Shown here: piece after piece, positions 44,349 to 51,656 of the stretch
Layout of the letters: every line of letters starts with the position of its first letter
Position numbering within the stretch: the stretch's first letter is position 1
Assembly: GCF_050178175.1 (NCBI RefSeq)
Contig: NZ_JBFXGH010000001.1
Span: 6,917-70,916 of the forward strand
Source of the DNA: Sphaerochaeta sp050178175
GTDB taxonomy: Bacteria; Spirochaetota; Spirochaetia; Sphaerochaetales; Sphaerochaetaceae
Length of the DNA: 64,000 nucleotides
Direction: 5' to 3'
Program-made: the position numbers and the translations under genes
The notes under the pieces: generated by a model
The model's database searches: none
What the model saw: only the letters and a program-made list of their open reading frames with translations
Told to the model about the DNA's origin: nothing

Positions 44349-45289
44349 AAAAAGAGAGGAATGAGAAGCGGAGCAACCAAGCTCATGATCACACCATGAT
44401 AGATCGAACCTACCATGGTACGCGTCCCAAAATGGGAGGAAAGCAAGACCAAGGTGACATCCATACTGGTTGCACCGGCAGTGCAGACTGCAGGATAGTA
44501 ATACCTCCTTCCCAACCTTCCAAACAGAGGAATGAGGAAAAATGAGAAGCTCTCCCTCAGCAGATTGGACAGGAATGAGATGGAACCAAGAACCGGATAC
44601 CCCAGATCAGTGATCAGGATACCGGAGAGAGAGTACCAACCAAACCCACTAAGCATCCCTATGACTTGGGAGAGGGTATAGGGAGTGAAAAGGAAAACCC
44701 CTAAGGCTCCAACATAGGTGCCGAGTATGGTGTAGAGTGGGAGGAAAAACAGGCTTCTATCAGCAAACACCCCTTTGAAGCTTATCTTCCGATGGACCAT
44801 ACCCATGCCAACAAAGAACAACAGCACATAAAGCAGGTAAGTAACCAGGGAACTCTCGAACCAGGAGAAGGCATTCGTACCCAGTCTCAATATCAAGCCA
44901 AGGATTACAATGGACACCAAGAGCAGAGGTTCCTTGATAATATCATACAGCCTTCTGATGAAACTCTGCTCCTTCCTCTTTGCAATGGCAATATGCTCAG
45001 AACGCAAGGACGGGGTCAGGATAAAGGAAAAAAGCAACGCAACAAGAATGGTACCGGCCACCCCAAAAAGGGTGATAAGCAACGCAGTAATACCGATGGT
45101 CCCAAACTGGGAGGTGATCCCATCGATTCCCCCAGTGTTCACCCCCATGAAAAACAGCAGAAGCCAAACCAAGAACATCTGTGCATACGCTGAGACATGG
45201 GTGAACCTTTCCTTGCCCAAAAGATGTGCAGAACCCATTCCGAGAACTAAAGCAAGGGCGAGTTTCGCCAGATAGAACATTGTTTCCAT
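44345..45289 (-). CDS. LysO-family lysine exporter (DUF340)
   Basis: The 314-residue protein has about eight or nine membrane segments. Its C-terminal half contains GFGWYSLSGIL and AGATSMDVTL, the conserved core of LysO/YbjE (about 300 residues in Escherichia coli), which exports L-lysine and thialysine. The start is ATG 45289. TTGACA (45321-45326), 15 bp and TATACT (45300-45305) lie 10 bases before it, without a ribosome site. It is divergent from the TraB gene. Confidence 0.85.
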   Translation of the reverse strand: METMFYLAKLALALVLGMGSAHLLGKERFTHVSAYAQMFLVWLLLFFMGVNTGGIDGITSQFGTIGITALLITLFGVAGTILVALLFSFILTPSLRSEHIAIAKRKEQSFIRRLYDIIKEPLLLVSIVILGLILRLGTNAFSWFESSLVTYLLYVLLFFVGMGMVHRKISFKGVFADRSLFFLPLYTILGTYVGALGVFLFTPYTLSQVIGMLSGFGWYSLSGILITDLGYPVLGSISFLSNLLRESFSFFLIPLFGRLGRRYYYPAVCTAGATSMDVTLVLLSSHFGTRTMVGSIYHGVIMSLVAPLLIPLFF

Positions 45290-45355
45290 GTGGACAAACA
45301 GTATATCAATCACACATGAGTGTCAAATTCCCTTGTTTCTCTGCTCTTCCTTCAG

Positions 45356-45361
45356 TATAGT
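45356..45361 (+). promoter_or_regulatory. -10 element of the TraB gene, 7 bases from its start codon
   Basis: TATAGT (45356-45361) is paired with TTGTTT (45333-45338) at 17 bp. Transcription would begin at or next to the A of ATG 45369. Confidence 0.55.
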
Positions 45362-45368
45362 TGACTGC

Positions 45369-46565
45369 ATGACTGATGAAAAAATGAGTGATACCTTCCA
45401 CCGACTCACACTCAACGATGGAAGAGAGATTCTCCTTGTGGGCACAGCCCATGTATCCAAAGAGAGTGTTGATGAAGTGTCACAACTCATTGAAAGTGAG
45501 CAACCTGACCATATCTGCCTTGAGCTTGACGATGGACGGATGAAAAACAGGGAGGAGAAATCCTCTTGGTCAGATATGGACATCAAGAAGGTCCTCAGGG
45601 AAAATAAGGGATTCCTCCTGTTGGCGAATATGGCCCTCTCCTCCTTTCAGAAACGGATGGGAGACCAATCAGGAAGCGCCCCAGGGGAAGAAATCCTCAG
45701 TGCAGCAAGACTGGCCAAGGAAAAAAAGATCCCCTACTCACTCTGTGACAGGGAAATCCAGGTCACGTTCAGCAGGGCATGGAGAAAGTCGAATCTCTGG
45801 AACAAGGCAAAACTCATTGCCACCATCATCAGTGCCGCTTTCAGTAATGAAAAGATTTCAGAGGAGGAACTGGAGTCCCTCAAAAAAGCCGATGTCATGC
45901 AAGGCATGATGGATGAGATGGCAAAGGAACTACCCTCTGTAAAGGAAGTGCTCATCGACGAGCGGGACCGTTATCTGGCAACCAGCATCTTCCTCTCCCC
46001 TGGCAATAAAAAGCTTGCCGTCATTGGCGCAGGTCACCAAGGTGGGATCATCAGGACGATCAAGGCAATCGAGGAGGGCACCATCGGTACCGACCTTTCA
46101 GACATCAGCACCACACCAAAGGGTGGTAAAGCCGGAAAGATTTTTTCCTGGGGCTTTCCCATACTTATTGTGGGAATCCTCTTGTATGGTTTCTTCAACC
46201 TCGGTCAGAGTGAAGGAATCAAGATGTTTGGGTACTGGCTGGCAGTGAACATGAGCTTCACTGCCATTGGTGCAATCCTTGCACTGGCCCATCCCCTCAA
46301 CACATTGGTGAGTATATTGTCAGCCCCCCTTACAAGCCTCCATCCTGGGATTGGGGTTGGAATGGTGAGCGGATTGATGGAAGCAACACTCAGGAAGCCA
46401 AAGGTCCGTGATTTTGAGCAACTGGGGGAGGATGCAGCATCCTTCAGGGGGTGGTATCGAAACCGTGTATTGCACACCCTTCTTGTTTTCCTCTACACCA
46501 GCCTAGGAGCCTCCATCGGAAATGTTGTCATTTTCCCCATTCTTCTCAGCATGCTTGGTTCATAA
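45369..46565 (+). CDS. TraB/PrgY-family membrane protein
   Basis: The 398-residue protein has an N-terminal TraB domain with the GTAHVSKES motif, a conserved CLELDDGR segment and GAGHQGG. Four C-terminal membrane segments follow. PrgY/TraB in enterococci inhibits a peptide pheromone and the fold resembles Tiki/EreA hydrolases; the role in spirochaetes is unknown. ATG 45369 has no ribosome site and follows TATAGT by 7 bases. The open frame extends upstream without support. Confidence 0.85.
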   Translation: MTDEKMSDTFHRLTLNDGREILLVGTAHVSKESVDEVSQLIESEQPDHICLELDDGRMKNREEKSSWSDMDIKKVLRENKGFLLLANMALSSFQKRMGDQSGSAPGEEILSAARLAKEKKIPYSLCDREIQVTFSRAWRKSNLWNKAKLIATIISAAFSNEKISEEELESLKKADVMQGMMDEMAKELPSVKEVLIDERDRYLATSIFLSPGNKKLAVIGAGHQGGIIRTIKAIEEGTIGTDLSDISTTPKGGKAGKIFSWGFPILIVGILLYGFFNLGQSEGIKMFGYWLAVNMSFTAIGAILALAHPLNTLVSILSAPLTSLHPGIGVGMVSGLMEATLRKPKVRDFEQLGEDAASFRGWYRNRVLHTLLVFLYTSLGASIGNVVIFPILLSMLGS

Positions 46566-46591
46566 GGAAAGCTAACGAATATAGCAAGAGA

Positions 46592-46617
46592 GGTCGTATC
46601 GATGGATACAACCTTTT
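46592..46617 (+). terminator. Possible terminator after the TraB gene
   Basis: GGTCGTATC pairs with GATACAACC (one mismatch) around a GATG loop, followed by TTTT. The following 75 bp up to the radA stop are AT-rich without other features. Confidence 0.45.
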
Positions 46618-46693
46618 CCCGACTCTTTATCAATATATTTATTTCTTTCAATTGTATATTATTATTTATTTGTTAGTATTGCTTACTATATAA

Positions 46694-48046
46694 TCACTTC
46701 AATGAATTCATAAGATCCAGGGCTTCCTTCACTGTAGAGCAAGCATGTTGAACCAGCGGGGAACGGGAAGCAGTCCTGGGTACTATTGAACGCTTGAAAC
46801 CCAGCTCCTTGGCAGCCTTCTCTCGCTTTTCCGGAAACCCAACACCCCTTACTTCTCCAGCAAGGCTAAGCTCCCCATAGCTGACCAAGGCCCTGGGTAT
46901 ATTCTTGTTGGTCAGGGCAGACCAGAGGGCAAGGGCAAGGGGCAACTCAATGGATACCTCACTGAGTTTCATCCCTCCTGCTACATTGACATAGATATCC
47001 TGGTCACTGAGCCGTAGGCCTGCATGTCGCTCCAAAATTGCAGCAACGCGGGTAACCCTGGCGGTATCAATTCGGTCTGAATAGATTCGGGTATACCCAT
47101 TCTTGGCACTGGTAGTCAGTGCCTGGATTTCCACCAAGAAGGTCCGCGACCCCTCGATAACCGGTGTATAGGATATCCCAGGGGGTATGTCCTTCGTGAG
47201 CCTATCGGTAATAAAGAATGAGGACGGATTTGCCACTGGGCTGAGCCCTTTCCCATGCATACTGAAAATACCGATTTCATCAACTGAGCCAAACCGATTC
47301 TTAGCAGCTCGAATCAACCGAATTCCACTGGAAATCTGCTCAAAGTAGATTACGGTATCAACCAGATGCTCAATGACTTTTGGGCCAGCCAACACCCCTT
47401 CCTTCGTCACATGCCCGATAAGAAACAACGATATCCCCAACTGTTTGCAGAGACCAACCAAGGTAGTGGAACAAGACCGGATCTGGTTCACTGACCCGGC
47501 AGGGGAAGGAATCTCATCACTGGTGAGTGTTTGTAGTGAATCGACAACGACTACATCAGGCTTCTCTTCACTCAAGAGACTTACCACCACTTCCACCCTG
47601 GTATCACAGAAAATGGAGATGGATGAAAGATTGAGTTCCAGTCGTTGGGCACGAAGCTTAACCTGACTGGGTGACTCCTCTCCAGAAATGTAGAGCACTT
47701 TCCGTCCGCTTGAGCACTTCTCAAGTACCTGGAGCATTAAGGTAGACTTGCCGATACCCGGCTCTCCCCCAAGGAGGATGGAAGAGCCACGCATGACTCC
47801 TCCACCGAGTACCCGGTCAAGTTCACTGATACCTGTCTCATACCGGAACAACGGATCAATCTCAACTTCCTCCAAACTCACTGGCTTGGTGGCAGTGCTG
47901 ATCACAGCACGCTTGCCATCGGAAGGCTTACTTACCGCTTCCTCTTCAAAGGTGTTCCAACTTCCGCAGTCTGGACAGCGTCCCAACCATTTTGTCTCAA
48001 TCCTGCCACATTGGCTACAGACGTAATGAACAGCCTTTTCTTTCAC
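46694..48046 (-). CDS. radA: DNA repair protein RadA (Sms)
   Basis: The 450-residue protein has an N-terminal zinc finger (CSQC and CPDC) and a RecA-like ATPase with Walker A GGEPGIGKST. The RadA-specific KNRFG motif and a Lon-like C-terminal domain follow. It drives branch migration in recombination. The start is GTG 48046 with AAGGAGA 5 bases upstream. It is the last gene of the parA-parB-immunophilin-radA operon. Confidence 0.95.
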   Translation of the reverse strand: MKEKAVHYVCSQCGRIETKWLGRCPDCGSWNTFEEEAVSKPSDGKRAVISTATKPVSLEEVEIDPLFRYETGISELDRVLGGGVMRGSSILLGGEPGIGKSTLMLQVLEKCSSGRKVLYISGEESPSQVKLRAQRLELNLSSISIFCDTRVEVVVSLLSEEKPDVVVVDSLQTLTSDEIPSPAGSVNQIRSCSTTLVGLCKQLGISLFLIGHVTKEGVLAGPKVIEHLVDTVIYFEQISSGIRLIRAAKNRFGSVDEIGIFSMHGKGLSPVANPSSFFITDRLTKDIPPGISYTPVIEGSRTFLVEIQALTTSAKNGYTRIYSDRIDTARVTRVAAILERHAGLRLSDQDIYVNVAGGMKLSEVSIELPLALALWSALTNKNIPRALVSYGELSLAGEVRGVGFPEKREKAAKELGFKRSIVPRTASRSPLVQHACSTVKEALDLMNSLK

Positions 48047-48071
48047 AAGTATCTCCTTCTTATATATCTAA

Positions 48072-49022
48072 TTAAAACTTTATCAACTCCACATCGAAAA
48101 TCAGATAGGAGTTGGGAGGGATAACCCCGGGATATCCCATGGTCCCGTATCCGAGTTCGGGGGGGATGATCAGGGTCCGCTGTTCTCCTACGGTCATGGT
48201 CTTCAAGGCCTCATTCCATCCTTCAATTACCTGTCCGATTGCAAACTGCGCTGGGGTCCCCCTCTGCACTGAACTATCAAAAATCCTTCCATCGAGCAAG
48301 GATCCAGTATAGTGAACGGTTACCGTCTGGCCGTGTTTCGGGCTTTTCTTTCCTTCACCGTCCTTCTTTACTACATACCGAAGGCCTGTCTCTGTCACTT
48401 TTGCATCAGGCCAACGATTCTTCAGCTCTTTCTCAAGCTTCTCTTTTTCCTTGGCTTCGCGGCTCTTGTTCTTTTCCTCTGCTGCAAGTACGTACTGGGT
48501 AAAGATCTCACGAGAAACTTCAAATGCCTCAGCTTCCTTTCCTACGCGTACAATCTCAACACGACTGAGCTTATCACCTTGTGCTATGGAGTTCACCACA
48601 TCCATGCCCTCTACAACATGACCAAAGACGGAATGCTTTCCATCCAGCCAAGGTGTCGCCACATGCGTGATAAAAAATTGGCTTCCATTTGTTCCGGGCC
48701 CAGCGTTTGCCATGGAGAGAACCCCTGGTTCGGTATGTTTCAATGAATCATCGAACTCATCTGGGAACGTATATCCGGGACCACCGGTCCCATTTCCTTT
48801 GGGGCATCCACCTTGGATCATGAAGTTTTCAATGACCCGATGGAAGGTAAGATTTGTATAAAAAGGCTTTCCTTCCCCATTCACATTCAAAACTCCCTCT
48901 GCAAGCCCTACAAAGTTTGCAGTGGTCATTGGAGCTTTCTTGCTCTCAAGGAATAGTGTGATGTCACCCTTACTGGTATGCAATACGGCATACAAGCCGT
49001 CTTTCAATTCTTTCTTATCCAT
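48072..49022 (-). CDS. Cyclophilin-FKBP fusion peptidyl-prolyl isomerase
   Basis: The 316-residue protein joins a cyclophilin domain (about 8-165) to an FKBP domain (about 225-316). The cyclophilin part has FHRVIENFMIQGG with the catalytic Arg, and NGSQFFIT. A charged helical linker rich in K and E separates them, and the FKBP part has VTVHYTGSLLDG and PPELGYG. This CFBP order is reported from Treponema and Flavobacterium. There is no signal peptide, so it works in the cytoplasm. AAGGAG precedes the ATG, 17 bp after parB. Confidence 0.92.
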   Translation of the reverse strand: MDKKELKDGLYAVLHTSKGDITLFLESKKAPMTTANFVGLAEGVLNVNGEGKPFYTNLTFHRVIENFMIQGGCPKGNGTGGPGYTFPDEFDDSLKHTEPGVLSMANAGPGTNGSQFFITHVATPWLDGKHSVFGHVVEGMDVVNSIAQGDKLSRVEIVRVGKEAEAFEVSREIFTQYVLAAEEKNKSREAKEKEKLEKELKNRWPDAKVTETGLRYVVKKDGEGKKSPKHGQTVTVHYTGSLLDGRIFDSSVQRGTPAQFAIGQVIEGWNEALKTMTVGEQRTLIIPPELGYGTMGYPGVIPPNSYLIFDVELIKF

Positions 49023-49039
49023 TTTTTCTCCTTACTTTC

Positions 49040-49990
49040 TTATAGTTCAAACAATCCCTGATTTGGCATCAGCAACTGATACAGTCTTTCCAATTCTTCA
49101 CTACTGGTAAAGGGAATCTCAATCTTTCCTTTTTCCAGTGACCCTTTAATCTCGACCTGCGATCCTACTGCATGCAGGAATTTATCCTCAATTGCAATAA
49201 TCTCTGGAGCCTTCGCCAGACTCTTCCTGGCCCGTTTCTTCTTCTGATATGCAGCACGTTTACCCATATTGAACTGTGAAGCCAGCTGTTCCGTTGCCCG
49301 TACTGAAAGATCTTTCTCCAGAACGGTACGATAAAGGATTTCCCTGTCCGCAGGATTCACCACGGAAAGAATCGCCCTCGCCTGCCCTGCAGTAAATTTG
49401 CCGTTCAATAAATCCTGCTGCATGGATGAGCTCAACTGTAAAAGCCGGATGCTATTACTGATTGTGGACCTATTCTTTCCCAGCCGCTTCGCCAACTCCT
49501 CTTGGGTTATCCCTGCTTCTTGAATAAGGTAAGCATACGCCTTCGCTTCTTCAATAGGGTTCAGACTTTCTCTCTGAATATTCTCTATGAGAGAGACTTC
49601 CAATCGTTGCATCTGGGTGAAATCTTTCACCAGTACCGGTATCCGCTCGAGCCCGGCAATTTTCGCAGCCCGGTATCTTCTCTCTCCTGCAACAATGCTA
49701 TACAACCCTGGAGCGATCTCCTCTACCAGGATAGGCTGCAACACACCTTCTCGTTTGATCGACTGGCTCAATTCTTCCAGTGCTTCCTGGTTGAAATCTT
49801 TTCTGGGTTGGTTTGGGTTTGCACGAATTTGTTCTACAGGGACTTCAAGAACACGTTGGCCTTTCTCTGCATCTGGTTTTGATGAAGCTAGGCCAAGGGC
49901 GGAGTCCAAAACTGAATCAAATGAATAGTCTTGCATCAAGGAGCCTATTCCTTTCCCCAACCCATGTTTCTTATTGGTTTCTTGCGACAC
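49040..49990 (-). CDS. parB: Chromosome-partitioning protein ParB
   Basis: The 316-residue CTPase/DNA-binding clamp has the KHGLGKGIGSLM start and the NPNQPRKDF segment. The CTP motif is GERRYRAA and the helix-turn-helix region is TQEELAKRLGKNRSTISN. It binds the parS sites at 51109-51405. The start is GTG 49990, since AAGGAGG lies 9 bases upstream; a TTG at 49999 directly abuts that site. It overlaps the end of parA by 20 bp. Confidence 0.94.
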   Translation of the reverse strand: MSQETNKKHGLGKGIGSLMQDYSFDSVLDSALGLASSKPDAEKGQRVLEVPVEQIRANPNQPRKDFNQEALEELSQSIKREGVLQPILVEEIAPGLYSIVAGERRYRAAKIAGLERIPVLVKDFTQMQRLEVSLIENIQRESLNPIEEAKAYAYLIQEAGITQEELAKRLGKNRSTISNSIRLLQLSSSMQQDLLNGKFTAGQARAILSVVNPADREILYRTVLEKDLSVRATEQLASQFNMGKRAAYQKKKRARKSLAKAPEIIAIEDKFLHAVGSQVEIKGSLEKGKIEIPFTSSEELERLYQLLMPNQGLFEL

Positions 49991-50741
49991 GTTTTGCAAC
50001 CTCCTTGGCTAACGCCTTGTATGCTTTTGCCCCACTGCTTGAACCATCGTACACGGTAATCGGGAGTCCATGGGAAGGGGCTTCAGCAAGTCGGATATTT
50101 CTGGGAATCATAGTCTTGAAGACCAACTGGGGGAAAAAGGAACTCACATCTTCAACTACTTCCTTAGCCAGATTAGTACGCTTGCTATACATGGTGAAAA
50201 GAATACCCAGCACTTCAAGATCAGGATTAATCGATTTCTTCATGTTCCCCACAGTTCTTGTCAACAAGCTCAACCCTTCCATTGCCAAGTATTCACACTG
50301 CATTGGAATGATCACTTTCTTGGCCCATGCCATTGCATTGACCGTGACCAACCCAAGAGAAGGAGGACAGTCTGCAAGGATATACTCCCAAGAATTCTCC
50401 AATGGCGATAAAGCCCGTTTAATAAAAAACTCTCGCTCTTCCTCATCAACCAGCTCGATATTCAAACCAGCCATGTTGATATTGCTGGGAATAGCGTAGA
50501 GATTCTTGACAGGGGTCTGTTGAATCGCATCCTCAGCGGGAAGATGACCCGCTATTACCTCATATATACCAGGTTGCCTCCCATCAATGGAGGTAGCACT
50601 TGTAAGATTACCCTGGGCATCCAAATCGATCAACAGGACCTTCTTGCCCTGCCCCGCCAACGCAGCTCCCAAGTTGACTGCTGAGGTGGTTTTACCTACG
50701 CCACCTTTTTGGTTCAAAAACAGTATTGTTTGTGCACTCAT
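49971..50741 (-). CDS. parA: Chromosome-partitioning ATPase ParA (Soj)
   Basis: The 256-residue deviant-Walker ATPase begins with FLNQKGGVGKTTSAVN and has the DLDAQGN and DCPPSLG motifs. It moves ParB-parS complexes and in many bacteria also regulates DnaA. The start is ATG 50741. GTGACA (50772-50777), 17 bp and TATAGT (50749-50754) lie only 7 bases upstream and there is no ribosome site, so the operon message should be leaderless. Confidence 0.94.
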   Translation of the reverse strand: MSAQTILFLNQKGGVGKTTSAVNLGAALAGQGKKVLLIDLDAQGNLTSATSIDGRQPGIYEVIAGHLPAEDAIQQTPVKNLYAIPSNINMAGLNIELVDEEEREFFIKRALSPLENSWEYILADCPPSLGLVTVNAMAWAKKVIIPMQCEYLAMEGLSLLTRTVGNMKKSINPDLEVLGILFTMYSKRTNLAKEVVEDVSSFFPQLVFKTMIPRNIRLAEAPSHGLPITVYDGSSSGAKAYKALAKEVAKRVARNQ

Positions 50742-50854
50742 GGTATTCACTATACGTAATAAATGCATTCATGTCACCCAATAAGGGAGTTAACTTGACC
50801 CTTCTTCATCTCTATAGTATCTTCAAGGTACCGTACCGTATGGAGGATACTTAC

Positions 50855-51085
50855 ATGAGAGAAGATAAAGTCAAAAAGGCAATTGAGGACATTAGGCCCT
50901 CTTTGCAAAATGACGGTGGAGATATCGAGTTCATCAGTTTGGTTGGCAATGATGTAACTGTTCGTCTTGTTGGCGCATGTGCTGGCTGCCCGATGTCCCA
51001 GATGACCCTGAAAGGTGGTGTAGAACGCTACCTTCGCAACTTTGTTGATCCGAATCTAACTGTGGTAAATACCCCAGATCTATAG
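50855..51085 (+). CDS. NifU-like C-terminal domain protein (iron-sulfur scaffold)
   Basis: The 76-residue protein is a single NifU C-terminal domain with the CAGCPMS cluster-binding motif and the family DGGDIEF segment. It carries or delivers iron-sulfur clusters. GGAGG lies 8 bases before ATG 50855. It is divergent from parA. A run of nine Ts at 51140-51148 lies downstream, after the first parS. Confidence 0.92.
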   Translation: MREDKVKKAIEDIRPSLQNDGGDIEFISLVGNDVTVRLVGACAGCPMSQMTLKGGVERYLRNFVDPNLTVVNTPDL

Positions 51086-51108
51086 TATTCAGAGAATCAA
51101 GCATGATG

Positions 51109-51124
51109 CGTTTCACGTGAAACA
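51109..51124. promoter_or_regulatory. parS site 1
   Basis: CGTTTCACGTGAAACA differs from the parS consensus TGTTTCACGTGAAACA at one outer base. Confidence 0.88.
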
Positions 51125-51212
51125 TTCGCGTGGAACGTATTTTTTTTTATGCCCTGAATCACGTTTCGAAATACGCATTCTATTCGAATCAACTCTCTAC
51201 CAAGATAATCGA

Positions 51213-51228
51213 TGTTTCACGTGAAACA
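51213..51228. promoter_or_regulatory. parS site 2
   Basis: TGTTTCACGTGAAACA, a perfect 16 bp parS palindrome. Confidence 0.95.
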
Positions 51229-51389
51229 ATCTTCGAAGACAATACCCGTTCCTGAACGTGTCTGAGCCATACGATCAATACTCCTTGTGTATACCAGACT
51301 CCACGTACAAAAAGAACGTGCTATTGTATATATTGCATTACCTCGTGTGCTCTTGTACTACCATCCAGTCCCCTATTCCTTCTACCAGA

Positions 51390-51405
51390 TGTTTCACGTG
51401 AAACA
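51390..51405. promoter_or_regulatory. parS site 3
   Basis: TGTTTCACGTGAAACA, a perfect parS, flanked by a further inverted pair CCAGTCC (51365-51371) and GGACTGG (51406-51412). Confidence 0.95.
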
Positions 51406-51607
51406 GGACTGGCTTCAACATGGCCATACTATCCTTCTGAGCAAGTTGAATTCTCCTTGGTTGGTTTTTCACCTTCGATTTTGAAATGTTTTTCAAATAT
51501 CCCAAAAACAGCAATTCAGCGCTCTATTTGCAGGTTTTTGAACCAATGTTTCTGTATAACGATACAGATTTGTGTGGGCAATTGAGCAAATTTTTGGCAA
51601 TAAAATA

Positions 51608-51633
51608 GGCTGTTTTCTCAATGGAAAACAGCC
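51608..51633 (-). terminator. Terminator of gyrA
   Basis: GGCTGTTTTC pairs perfectly with GAAAACAGCC around a 6-base loop. On the minus strand it is followed by TATTTTATT. It starts 23 bp after the gyrA stop. Confidence 0.75.
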
Positions 51634-51656
51634 CGATATACTACTTAACAGATGTT

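Larger units (their letters stand above)
51086..51656. other. Noncoding origin-proximal parS region
   Basis: This 571 bp gap between the NifU-like gene and the gyrA stop holds three parS sites and the gyrA terminator. I found no convincing coding sequence in it. Confidence 0.7.
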
